Below are positions 11,226 to 20,819 of a stretch of DNA of 64,000 nucleotides, one piece after another. Positions within the stretch are counted from its first letter, which is position 1; every line of letters begins with the position of its first letter. Both the position numbers and the translations under genes were made by a program. This DNA is from Orychophragmus violaceus (Eukaryota; Streptophyta; Magnoliopsida; Brassicales; Brassicaceae). The DNA is taken from NCBI GenBank assembly GCA_030180135.1, contig CM058236.1:48714947-48778946 (forward strand), given 5' to 3'. The notes under the pieces were generated by a model that was not told the DNA's origin, searched no databases, and saw only the letters and a list, made by a program, of their open reading frames with translations.

Positions 11226-12549
11226 ACTCCCCCACACTTAGCTCTTGCTTGCCCTCAAGCAAGTAAAAGAACTAAAGCATAAGAAATAAGTTTAAAAACT
11301 CAGAAACTCATTTCGTCCTCGGAACTTTCGCATTCACATTCAATTAGTAAACCACTGAAGACTTTCCTACAGAGATCAAGACCACAATATACTTCCCCCA
11401 CACTTAGCAACTGTCCCAAGTAAACTCCACAATCAGATTAGGATATTCAAGTTCACCACACTAACCTCTGTATACAATTAGGTGCAGTCTCACAGAGGGA
11501 GTATCGATCAGAGGACACATGGACTCAACTCAGTCAGTATTTGACCACCAAACTGTCGGTTTTTGGTTCCTTTCTTTTCCCTTTCTCTCTTAGCAACTGA
11601 TTTTTATTGGGTATCATTTTATTTTTTCTATCAGTGCTCTTCCTTTTTTATTCGGGGTGTAACTTTGGACATGTTTCCATGGATACACAGGAGGTAATAG
11701 GGGTCTCTACCACTCCCGTGACCACTTCAAAGCTACTAGATTATCCTCAGTTTTAATCTTTTTTTAACTTTCAAGAGAGGGGAAAATCAGAAACCATACT
11801 TAACAGGATCACAGGCTGTGTCAAACACATCAGAGGAATCCGATCCAGAGATACCAAGCCCCTAAGTGAGAAAATAAGTCAGGATTAGAGGTGAAGTTAG
11901 TGATGGATCATCTGAATACCTGGTTAGATATGGGTGTCCTTGGTGAGTTGATCCGTTTGGGGTTTTCTAATAGTCATAGAACTACTGCAAGTCTGTCCAA
12001 TGGTCACTTAGTTCCTGTTCCAGAGAAAAATTTCCTCGAAAAATCACATTTTCATACACATTTTGACTCAATAAAACCAATTTGAAAACAAAGGAAAACA
12101 AGGGACTGACTCTAAGAAAACAAAACACAATGTCAGTAACCACCTCCCCCACACTTAGACTGCAGTGTCCCCAGTGCAATCGCAGCTTGGGTTCGGGAGA
12201 ACAAGGTATAAGTAACCTTGAACTTGGAAATCATAAATCTTACATTTTGTCGCAGTCGATGTCGACCGACATACAACTGATTTCGACCAACATCGGGCTT
12301 TGGTCGACATATGATTGACTTGTAATCGAGCATGAGCGATTTTCATCTGTGTTTTTGAGTTTGATGTCGACCGACACACAGTCGATGTCGACTGACAATG
12401 CTGTCTGCAGACCTGTTCTATACGGCTCTGACACACAAAAACCAGAAAAATCAAAAGACACAAGGAGGGAAAAAAAACGAAAACTAACCTATAGTGGGTT
12501 GCCTCCCACTCAGTGCTCGTTTAACGTCAATAGCTTGACTGTACCGCGA
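11226..12549 (-). other. 3' noncoding region of minus-strand Athila-like element
   Basis: No gene is seen. It mirrors 8629-9964. Polypurine-like motifs (reverse complement CTCCCCCACACTTA or TTCCCCCACACTTA) are at 11227, 11393 and 12144, and box groups at 12260-12397. Distances of the upstream motifs from the LTR edge (168 and 919 bp) match those of the plus-strand element (168 and 925 bp). Confidence 0.75.
12260..12397 (-). repeat. Box pairs TGTCG-NN-CGACA (3' noncoding region)
   Basis: Boxes start at 12260 (TGTCGACCGACA) and 12281 (degenerate TTTCGACCAACA), with a further half-box ending at 12309. A second pair is at 12365 (TGTCGACCGACA) and 12386 (TGTCGACTGACA). Spacing is 21 bp in both pairs. 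Confidence 0.8.
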
Positions 12550-13721
12550 TCAGGCATTGGGTGGATTATCCAGATAGACAATGTTGCCTTCTGGAATTTC
12601 AGCTGTCGCCCAATAATGTTTCATCCTTTGCCCATTGACTGTGAATTCCTCGCCTTTGGAATTCATCAAGATAACAGCTCCGTGTGGTCTAGCTTCCTTG
12701 ACGGTGAATGTTCCTGGCCAACGAGAACGCAACTTGCCAGGAAACAGTGTTAAGCGAGAGTTATAGAGGAGTACCTGATCATTGGGTTCAAAGTTGCGTG
12801 AGATGATCTTCTTATCATGATATGCTTTTGTACGCTCCTTGTACAGCCTTGAGTTCTCATAAGCATGGTGGCGAATTTCATCCAACTCGTTGAGCTGTAT
12901 CAAACGTCTCTTAACTGCAGGTTTCAGGTCATAGTTCATCTGCTTGACAGCCCATCTAGCCTTGTGCTCGAGCTCAACTGAAAGGTGACAGGCTTTCCCA
13001 TAGAGCAGATGAAATGGTGTGGTTCCCAGTGGCGTCCTGAACGCAGTCCTGTAAGCCCACAGCGCGTCATCCAGCTTAGAAGACCAGTCCTTCCTAGTCT
13101 TTCCTGCTGTCTTTTCCAGAATCTCCTTGATTTGCCTGTTGGAGACCTCTACTTGTCCACTAGTCTGAGGGTGATATGGAGTAGCCACACGATGATTAAC
13201 ACCATGCTTCTTAAGCAACTTCTCGAAGACCTTGTTGATGAAGTGAGAACCACCATCACTTATCACAATCCTAGGTACTCCAAATCTGGGGAAGATGATA
13301 GTCTTAAACAGCTTAAGAACTACTGAAGAATCATTGGTCAGACTTGCAATCGCTTCAACCCACTTGGATACATAGTCCACAACAACCAATATATATTTGT
13401 TCCCATAGGAAGATGGAAACGGACCCATGAAATTGATGCCCCAGCAGTCAAAGATTTCAACCTCGAGGATGAAGTTTTGTGGCATCTCATGTCTCTTGCT
13501 TATCTTCCCCCTCCTCTGACACACATCACACTGAGAGATAAATAGCTGAGCATCTTTGAACATTGTAGGCCACTAGAAGCCTGTCTGAAGAACTTTAGAC
13601 ACTGTCTTGAATGTAGCAAAGTGCCATCATACTCAGAACCATGGCAGTGGTACATCACATTATCAACTTCAGACTCTGCGATGCAACGTCTGTAGATACC
13701 ATCAGAGCAGTGCTTGTACAA
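12550..13721 (-). pseudogene. Athila-like integrase (broken, catalytic Asp lost)
   Basis: The zinc-binding part starts at 13721 but is frameshifted near 13620. The core and C-terminus run 13563-12550 without a stop. The core has ISDGGSHF and GQVEVSNRQIKE, but the first catalytic motif reads GINFMGPF where the plus-strand copy has GIDFMGPF, an Asp-to-Asn change (GAT to AAT). The enzyme would join element DNA to the chromosome; this copy should be inactive. Confidence 0.85.
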
Positions 13722-13926
13722 GTAGGGTTCATCCCAATAATAGCGTCTAACTTCCCTAAGGAATTTCTTCTTAGCATAGCCTTTAAATACTTCAGGCTCA
13801 ACCTCTGCAGCAAGGTAATTGGCTATGTCGGCGTACCAAGGTCTAGTAGGAAAGAACCTTGGGCGACTGCAGCTATGAACATGTCAGCTTCATCATCGAG
13901 AATATCAGCCTGTATCCGCAACGGAT

Positions 13927-13982
13927 TTCGACCGACACCAGTGTTGATGTCGACCGACACCAGTGTTGATGTCGACCGACAT
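13927..13982 (-). repeat. Three phased TGTCG-NN-CGACA boxes (RNase H-integrase linker)
   Basis: Boxes start at 13927 (TTTCGACCGACA), 13949 and 13971 (both TGTCGACCGACA), spaced exactly 22 bp. They lie at the same domain boundary as 7121-7250. Confidence 0.85.
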
Positions 13983-14038
13983 CGTACCAGTGAATTCGCA
14001 AAATCTGCATAAAATCCTGTCTCAACCTTATAGATATT

Positions 14039-15427
14039 CTATTTTGGTAGAAAATCATCTATAGGAATGTATTCATCGATCTTAATCAGTGATAAGTGAT
14101 CAGCAACACCATTTTCTACTCCTTTATTGTCTCTCACCTCTATGTCAAACTCTTGGAGCAACAAAATCCATCTCAGCAGCCTTGGCTTAACATCTTTCTT
14201 TTGCATCAGATACTTAAGCACAGAATGGTCAGTATGCACAACTACTTTGGATCCAATCAGATAGGAGCGGAACTTCTCGAACGCAAACACCACTGCCAAC
14301 AACTCCTTCTCAGTGGTTGCATAATTTTTTTGAGCATCATCTAGAGTCCGACTGACATAATAGATAGCATGGAGCTTCTTGTCCTTCTTCTGCCCAAGCA
14401 CAGCTCCTACCGCATAATCACTAGCATCACACATCACCTCAAAAGGCAGATTCCAATCTGGTGGTTGCACAATTGGAGCCGAGATCAAGGCATGTTTCAG
14501 CTCCTTGAATGCAGCATGACACTCATCTGTGAACTCAGAATTTACATCCTTGCAGAGAAGTGCAGTGAGTGGTCTAGCTATCTTGCTGAAGTCTTTAATA
14601 AACCTCCTATAAAAGCCAGCATGCCCAAGAAAACTCCTAACTTCCTTGACTGAATCTGGCGCCTGCAGCCCTGTCATCACCTCAATCTTAGCTCTGTCCA
14701 CCTCAATCCCCGCCTCAGAAACTCTATGCCTAAGTACAATGTCATTCTTAACCATAAAATGACATTTCTCCCAGTTCAAAACTAGGTTCTTTTCCTCACA
14801 GCGAGCTAGAACCTTGCATAGATTATCCAAACAAGTATGGTAGGATGGTCCGTAGACAGAGAAATCATCCATGAAGACCTCCATAAAATCCTCGATCATG
14901 TCTGTGAAGATAGACATCATGCACCTCTGAAACGTCGCAGGAGCGTTACACAGTCCAAAGGGCATTCTGCGGTATGCAAATGTGCCATAAGGACATGTAA
15001 ATGTAGTCTTCTCCTGGTCCTCTGGGTGGATAGGGATCTTGAAAAAACCAGAATAGCCATCCAGAAAGCAGTAATAAGGATGATTTACCAACCTTTCCAA
15101 CATCTGATCAATGAAAGGGAGTGGAAAGTGGTCCTTTCTGTTGGCTGCATTCAACTTCCTGTAGTCTATGCACATCCGGTGACCAGTGATTGTCCTTGTA
15201 GGAATCAGCCCATTCTTGTCATTCTTCACTACTGTGACTCCTCCCTTTTTAGGAACCACATGAACCGGACTGACCCAATCACTGTCTGATATAGGATAAA
15301 TAATCCCAGCATGCAGCAGTTTCATGATCTCCTTCTTCACAACCTCTTGCTGGTTAGGATTCAAACGCCTCTGATTCTCCATTGACGACATGCTCTCATC
15401 CTCAAGGTGTATTCTATGCATGCACAA
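14039..15427 (-). pseudogene. Athila-like reverse transcriptase-RNase H
   Basis: A continuous 462-residue frame runs from MCMHRIHLEDESM to the RNase H end. RT motifs present are YPISDSDWVSPVHVV, RMPFGLCNAPATF and the catalytic VFMDDFSVYG. RNase H motifs present are EVMCDASDYAVGAVLG, TTEKELLAVVFA and TDHSVLKYLM. This is the best preserved polymerase in the Athila copies here. Its N-terminal connection to the protease (15428-15755) is broken by stops, and the frame starts at an internal Met, so the true start lies upstream in a polyprotein. Confidence 0.85.
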
Positions 15428-15560
15428 GTCTGGAGAGATACCTGAAATATCATCAAGAGAATAGCCAAGAGCCTTGTGATGCTTGTGCAGCTTGCTTAGA
15501 AGTAAAGTGAGTTATGCGTTATTCAAATCAGCATTGACAATGACAGGATAAGTGGAATTT

Positions 15561-16522
15561 TTACCTAAGAACGCGCTGCTTCAGCTCAATCTTGGGAGCT
15601 CTCTCTTCGCTCCAATCTCTCGCAGCTGGTGTCGACCGATTCGCTTGTGGTGTCGGTCGACATTGGATGTCATCGGCCACTTCCAAGTTCATCACTTGCT
15701 CAGTAGCGTCCATCAGCTTCAGATACCGAGTTGCAGCATCATCCTCCAGCTCCAAATCATGCTCAGAATAGCTCTCTCCAAAGGGTCAGCAGGATGCATC
15801 TGATTGAAGAACTCTGCAGCCAGATTCTTAATTGTATCAACATAAAAGGTCTGCTCATCGATGGTGGAGTGTCTCATCAGCTTATCCATGTCAAAAATCA
15901 TCACCAGATCACCCACATTGAGTCCAATCTTCCCTCTTTTCACATCAATGATGGCACCAGCTGTAGCCAAGAATGGTCTGCCCAGGATAAGAGGGTCCTT
16001 AGGCTCATCATTGTACTGCAAGACTACGAAGTCTATTGGGATAACACATTCACCAATCTTCACTGGTACATCCTCCAAGAGACCTTCAGGAATCCTTATG
16101 GAGCGATCAACTAGAATCAAGGAGATCCTAGTATGTGTGAAATCCGTCATCCACATCTGCTTAGCAACTGGATATGGCATCAGATTGACACTTGAACCTA
16201 AATCACATAGTGACCTTTCAAATCTGCCGCTGAAGATGGTACAGTCCAAGACAAAGCTTCCTGGATCTTTTTGCTTCTCGGAAACTCTGTTTAAAATGAC
16301 AGCACTACAGACTTCAGTGATGATCATCACACACTCTTCGTCTCCCATGTCAGAAGTCAACATCTGCTTCAAACACCTCTTTAACACTGGGTTGTTGTTG
16401 ATAGCATCCATAAATGGCATTGGGAGAGTGAGCTTTCTCAGTATAGCCATGTACTTAGCCTTGAACCGTTCAAACTTGGACTGCTTCGGGTTTCTCGGGA
16501 AAGGTACCTTAGGTTTATACAC
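15561..16522 (-). pseudogene. Athila-like protease region
   Basis: The frame 16522-15719 carries a spacer (NPKQSKFERFKAKYMAILRK) and the protease. The active-site motif reads CDLGSSVNLMP, the D-L-G variant usual in this clade rather than D-T-G. ILGRPFLATAGAIIDVK follows. The continuation 15755-15561 is in another frame (MELEDDAATRYLKLMDATEQV), so one shift separates them. A box pair lies at 15630-15662. Confidence 0.8.
15630..15662 (-). repeat. Paired boxes (protease-RT linker)
   Basis: TGTCGACCGATT is at 15630 and TGTCGGTCGACA at 15651, 21 bp apart. The position is equivalent to 5402-5434 in the plus-strand element. Confidence 0.8.
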
Positions 16523-16577
16523 TTTCCTAGCAGCTATAAGAGCTTTCTTTGTAGCATCAGAGTATGTACGCTGCTGG

Positions 16578-16725
16578 TGTCGACCGACATCAGCTTGGTG
16601 TCTGTCGACGGTCCTTGATTTCGATCTGTCATAGACCTCACAATCGATCTGGGTCGATTTCCGTTCGTCAGGAGAACTCTAAGAAGTGGGTGTCGCCCGA
16701 CGTGCAATATCAGTGTTGGTTGATG
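16578..16725 (-). repeat. Two box pairs at the gag-protease boundary
   Basis: TGTCGACCGACA is at 16578 and TGTCTGTCGACG at 16599 (21 bp apart). The degenerate pair TGTCGCCCGACG at 16691 and TGTTGGTTGATG at 16714 is 23 bp apart. They flank the end of the gag frame. Confidence 0.75.
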
Positions 16726-18397
16726 CTCGTCTCGCAGCCTCGTACTCTTCCTCAAATTCCCATATCTCTTCGTTCTCCTTATCACTGATATGTCTAATAG
16801 GGATAGTGTGCAGCTCTTTCCCACTCCTCAGCGATATTGCATTGCAGTGATGCTTGGGATTGGTATATGTGCTTCCAGGGAGAAATCCAGCTTGTCTCTT
16901 AACAGCTCCAACAGTTTGAGCAACTTGAGAGTCCAATTGCTTCATATGTGTACTCCAGGATTCAAACTTCCCATTCAGATCAGTGTAGACAACATCTATC
17001 TTCTTGTTGAAGTCCACAGCATTCTTCGTCTGACCCTCTAGCAATTGCTCCATCATAGCTTCCAATTTACTCTCATGAGCATTAATAGCAGGAGGTGTCT
17101 GATAGGAAGATGATCCATAGGTCTTCTGATAAGAGTTGTTCTGCTGAAAAGGCTTCCGGTAACCAGCATTCTGACCATATCCAGAAGATTTTTGATTGCT
17201 TGTGAAAGTACTCTTCTGTCCACCAATGAAGAACTTGTTGTTTTGCTGATTTCCAAACCTGTTTCCTTGAAATCCAGAACCACCAATGTAGTTCACATCT
17301 TCTTTTGTGCAGCCTTCTTCAGGTTCAATCTCCTCAACTTCTTGAGCAAAGTGGACAACCTTCTTTCCAGTCAGCAAGCTATGAACAGAGTCCAGCTTAC
17401 TCTTGATTTCATCAATCTGGAAGTTGTCTACTTTTCCACCAGACTCTTTCCTCTTCTTGTCAGCATTCTTGGTGTTGTTACTGCTTACCAAGTTCTCAAT
17501 TAATGCTCTGGCTTGCTCAGGAGTTCTTGTGTTGAAGTTACCATTGCTAGCAGCATCCAACGCAGACTGGTACCAGAAATCTATACCTCTGAAGAAAATG
17601 CTCAGCAGCTGAACTTCAGAGAATCCATGATGAGGACAATCTCGTTGGTACATCTTAAATCTCACCCAAGCAGTTTTAAGAGGCTCTGTAGGTCCCTGAG
17701 TGAATGTCAGAAGGTCCTGTCTGAGCTGATCGAAGCGAGCATCGTCATAAAAATGCCTCAAGAACTCTCTATTTACTGCATCCCAAGTGGTTAACTTCCC
17801 AGGTGGAAGTTGCTTAAGCCAAGCTGCAGCCTCTCCAGCAACAGAATATGGGAAAAGCTTGAGGTATAGGAAATCATAATCCACTCCATTGTGCTTCATT
17901 CCAGTGATGAATGCTTCAAAATCCTCAATGTGGTCCATGGGTTGCTCATTCGGGAGACCATGAAAAGGATGCTGCCTCAGAAGTGCATAGTAGACAGTCT
18001 TGACCTCAAAGTCAATCCTCTCGAAAGGAGGTAGTACAATAGCAGACATGTTGTTGTAGAACTCGTCAGGCCTATTGTAGTCAGCAAGAGTCCTCTCAGC
18101 AGCAGGAGGATTAGGGTGCTGTCCATTAGCTCCAGGATTAACCATATGTCTCTTTTCTTGAGGCTGGTCAGGTTCAAGAATCACAACTCCTTGGGCATCA
18201 ATCCTTTGCCCATGATCATTGTTGTTTTGTTGGTCTCTCAGAACTCCTTCAGCATCTGGTCTCAAGATCAAACGATTATTCACCATCCTTGAAGTTCTAT
18301 GCGCTTTTCTATTCGTTCTCTCAAGCTTAGCTAGCTCCTCAAGTCTGAGGTTAACAAGATCTTCGTTCGGGTTGCTTCGGGTGTGTCGACTTGGCAT
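16679..18397 (-). CDS. Athila-like gag protein, 572 residues
   Basis: One open frame runs from MPSRHTRSNPNEDL to a stop at 16679. Residues about 100-300 carry the Athila gag core (PFHGLPNEQPMDHIEDF, AWLKQLPPGKLTTWD, REFLRHFYDDARF, WVRFKMYQRDCPHHG). A low-complexity Asn/Gln-rich region follows. Gag would form the particle around element RNA. The start follows the primer-binding site and a box pair at 18429-18461. The frame is intact, but the rest of the element is damaged. Confidence 0.85.
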   Translation of the reverse strand: MPSRHTRSNPNEDLVNLRLEELAKLERTNRKAHRTSRMVNNRLILRPDAEGVLRDQQNNNDHGQRIDAQGVVILEPDQPQEKRHMVNPGANGQHPNPPAAERTLADYNRPDEFYNNMSAIVLPPFERIDFEVKTVYYALLRQHPFHGLPNEQPMDHIEDFEAFITGMKHNGVDYDFLYLKLFPYSVAGEAAAWLKQLPPGKLTTWDAVNREFLRHFYDDARFDQLRQDLLTFTQGPTEPLKTAWVRFKMYQRDCPHHGFSEVQLLSIFFRGIDFWYQSALDAASNGNFNTRTPEQARALIENLVSSNNTKNADKKRKESGGKVDNFQIDEIKSKLDSVHSLLTGKKVVHFAQEVEEIEPEEGCTKEDVNYIGGSGFQGNRFGNQQNNKFFIGGQKSTFTSNQKSSGYGQNAGYRKPFQQNNSYQKTYGSSSYQTPPAINAHESKLEAMMEQLLEGQTKNAVDFNKKIDVVYTDLNGKFESWSTHMKQLDSQVAQTVGAVKRQAGFLPGSTYTNPKHHCNAISLRSGKELHTIPIRHISDKENEEIWEFEEEYEAARRASTNTDIARRATPTS

Positions 18398-18428
18398 ACA
18401 CTGATTTCAAGGTGAAATCCGTGAGGAG

Positions 18429-18461
18429 TGTCGGGCGACACTAAAGAGGTGTTTGTCGACG
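18429..18461 (-). repeat. Paired boxes upstream of gag
   Basis: TGTCGGGCGACA is at 18429 and TGTTTGTCGACG at 18450, 21 bp apart, just upstream of the gag start at 18397. The same placement is seen in the fourth element (39384-39463). Confidence 0.75.
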
Positions 18462-18584
18462 CTGAATGCTTCTGTCGATTCCTGCAGCAACAAAACAAGC
18501 CAAACCGAGAAAAATCAGTAGCAAAAAAATAAAAATGACTTAGACTAAACTTTAAAACAAAATCTATCGGCGAACTCAAATGAG

Positions 18585-18602
18585 TCCCTGACAACGGCGC
18601 CA
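18585..18602 (-). other. Primer-binding site (tRNA-Asp)
   Basis: The minus strand reads TGGCGCCGTTGTCAGGGA, complementary to the tRNA-Asp 3' end with one mismatch. It lies 6 bases inside the LTR edge at 18609. Confidence 0.85.
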
Positions 18603-18608
18603 AAAACT

Positions 18609-19782
18609 TGATAGAGCAAGATTTAATCCCTATTCTACTGCAAGTGCACAGTTATGCTATTGTAGTATTCAGGGGTATCGTATCCACAAGGACTCACGTT
18701 TCAAACGATAGACTATATGTTCTCAAGTTAAGCTAAACCAATTCAGTGAAAACAATAAACGAAAGCAAGTAAACAAAGGTGTGTTTTCAATAGGAGAAAT
18801 GCGTCAGACTTAGGAAGTTCTCGGGAATTATACAATGTTAGACATTTAACTAACCGGATTCAGATTAAGCTCGAGTTCAAGAACTAGAAACACAATGCTA
18901 AACAATCCAACTCTCGCTGAGATTATTTCTATATCTAGCAACCTAGCGATCCAAATCTCTTTGTGATCCTAGAGTTCTAAACAAGCATTAAGAACAGGTT
19001 CTTCGGTTCACAATTCTCCTAAACCAAATCTCTTTGTATCTAGTTAAATTGCTCACAATAAGTTTATTCAGATTATAACTCACACTCTCGTGCTAAGTTA
19101 ATTATCTCAGATCTAAATCCTAGGTGATCAATCCAGAATTCAGTATTAAACACAACTTAGTTGATCAACGAATAAATTTAGAATCCTAGTTAATCAGTTG
19201 TCTAAACATGCATAAAACCCTATGAGAATTCCTAAATCTAACTAGGTTACTACTCAGACATATTATCAGAATAACAACACATCATTGAATAGAAAACCAA
19301 AAGACTGAATAGATAAGTAAAAGGGGTTCGAAATCCTTCTCTCAAAGGTTACAAGTAGCAAGAACAGCCCCTGGGCACAAATCTTTCAATCTCCCAAGAA
19401 GAACAAAAGTAAGAGCAAGATAAGATGATAATGAGTCGGAAAACCTAATTAAAACTCATAAACACGTTTTGGGGCTAGATTAGAATTAGGAAAAACTTCT
19501 AGGAAATTCTGCAATTCTTCAAAACTTGTCTTCAACTCGGCGTATAACTTCTGTCGTCCTCAGTGTCGACCGACACTAAGGTAATGTCGGTCGACACCCA
19601 CTCGTGGCCGAGACACCAACTTCAGCTCACTGCACAGATTGCCAGAAACGTCATATAATCATGCTCTTTGCTCCAAACGCAAGCTTACCTATAGAAGACT
19701 CAATAGACTCGAAAAAACAGGTTAAAGACTCAATATATATAACTATATCATGGTTGAAAACCTAGAAAACCATGATATATCA
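18609..19782 (-). repeat. 5' LTR of minus-strand Athila-like element
   Basis: It is 1174 bp, TG...CA, with TGATAGAGCAAG at the inner edge and ...CCATGATATATCA at the outer edge. It is homologous to 9965-11136 in reverse. It contains a box pair at 19564-19596, 186 bp from its outer start. The five bases after it (GTTGT) would be one copy of the target duplication. Confidence 0.9.
19564..19596 (-). repeat. Paired TGTCG-NN-CGACA boxes in LTR
   Basis: TGTCGACCGACA is at 19564 and TGTCGGTCGACA at 19585, 21 bp apart. The two differ only by the central dinucleotide and are reverse complements of each other. Confidence 0.9.
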
Positions 19783-20819
19783 GTTGTCCATCCTATTTCA
19801 TCCATGTTGATATGTTTCTCTGTTTTGGTTTGCAACCTACATCACCCAAGATACATCCATCCATACTTTGTGCACCATAATTACATGTACATGAAATATG
19901 TGGTTAAAGTTCCATTCTATTACCTATAACATTCACATGTGTTTGTCTATCATGTCCCATCCACCTATCTTTTTGGGTTTTGTATACTCGCTACTAGGTT
20001 TGGGTGTTTACCCCAAACCCGAATTTTGATCATGAATATGATCCGAAAGACCTGAACCCGATCATAATTGGTTCTAGAAAAATAATCGAATGGGGTTTAA
20101 GTCTAGGTATTATGAGTATCGGGAAATATCCCTGAGCCAAACCCAAATGGGTATCCAAAGTAACACGAAGTTTTACGTAAGTTTGAGTAATTTTACTATT
20201 TTAGAATATTTTTGGGTAGTCTAAATATTTCTTTTATCATTTTTAAGTAGGATGGATATTTTGAGTACTTTTAAATACTTTTAGGTAGTTTAAATATTAT
20301 TTTTTACGAAATTTCTGATAATTCAAATATATTTGAATATTTTCAGATTTTTGAATAACTTTCCGACTTTTTCATATATTTTTTAGTAATTTCAGATATT
20401 CGACCCGGTAATTATATATACCAGAATGAATTCTGTAGTTGTAAACCACACGATCTATTAACGTAAAAAAAAAACACTTTTACTTTTATCCATGCTTTTG
20501 AATATTAGATAACTATAAGTCACACAATTTTTTCATTTTTTAAATGGATGGACTGCCACAATTTCTTATCACAATTTTCTGTCAACCACACGATCTACTT
20601 TTTTGAAATCCAATGATCCAAAAGCATAATATTATATAAAATTATTATTGTCAATCTCAAAATTACTCCCATGTTTTTAACTTCTTCACAAGGACAACAT
20701 AGGATTTCCAATTTTATGAACAGTGGAGAAAGTATCCTATATTCATCAAGTGCCTTTCTCCGTAAATTAAAAGTCATAAGTGCATTTTTCTCTTACACAC
20801 TCTATATTCAGCCATGTTA
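19783..20819. other. Non-genic AT-rich sequence
   Basis: No gene recognised. Around 20010-20420 there are repeated CCCGAA/CCCAAA and (T/A)-rich stretches (GACCCGGTAATTAT). They vaguely resemble the subterminal ends of the hAT element at 60 kb, but no termini could be fixed. Confidence 0.4.

Larger units (their letters stand above)
11137..19782 (-). mobile_element. Athila-like Ty3/gypsy element, minus strand, nearly full-length
   Basis: Reading right to left: 5' LTR 19782-18609, primer-binding site, gag, protease, RT-RNase H, integrase, noncoding 3' region, polypurine tract, then only the first 89 bp of the 3' LTR (11225-11137). The 89-bp stub matches 19695-19782 almost perfectly. The rest of the 3' LTR is replaced by the plus-strand element's LTR. 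The likely history is that the plus-strand element inserted into this 3' LTR and a deletion then removed the far side. Confidence 0.85.
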
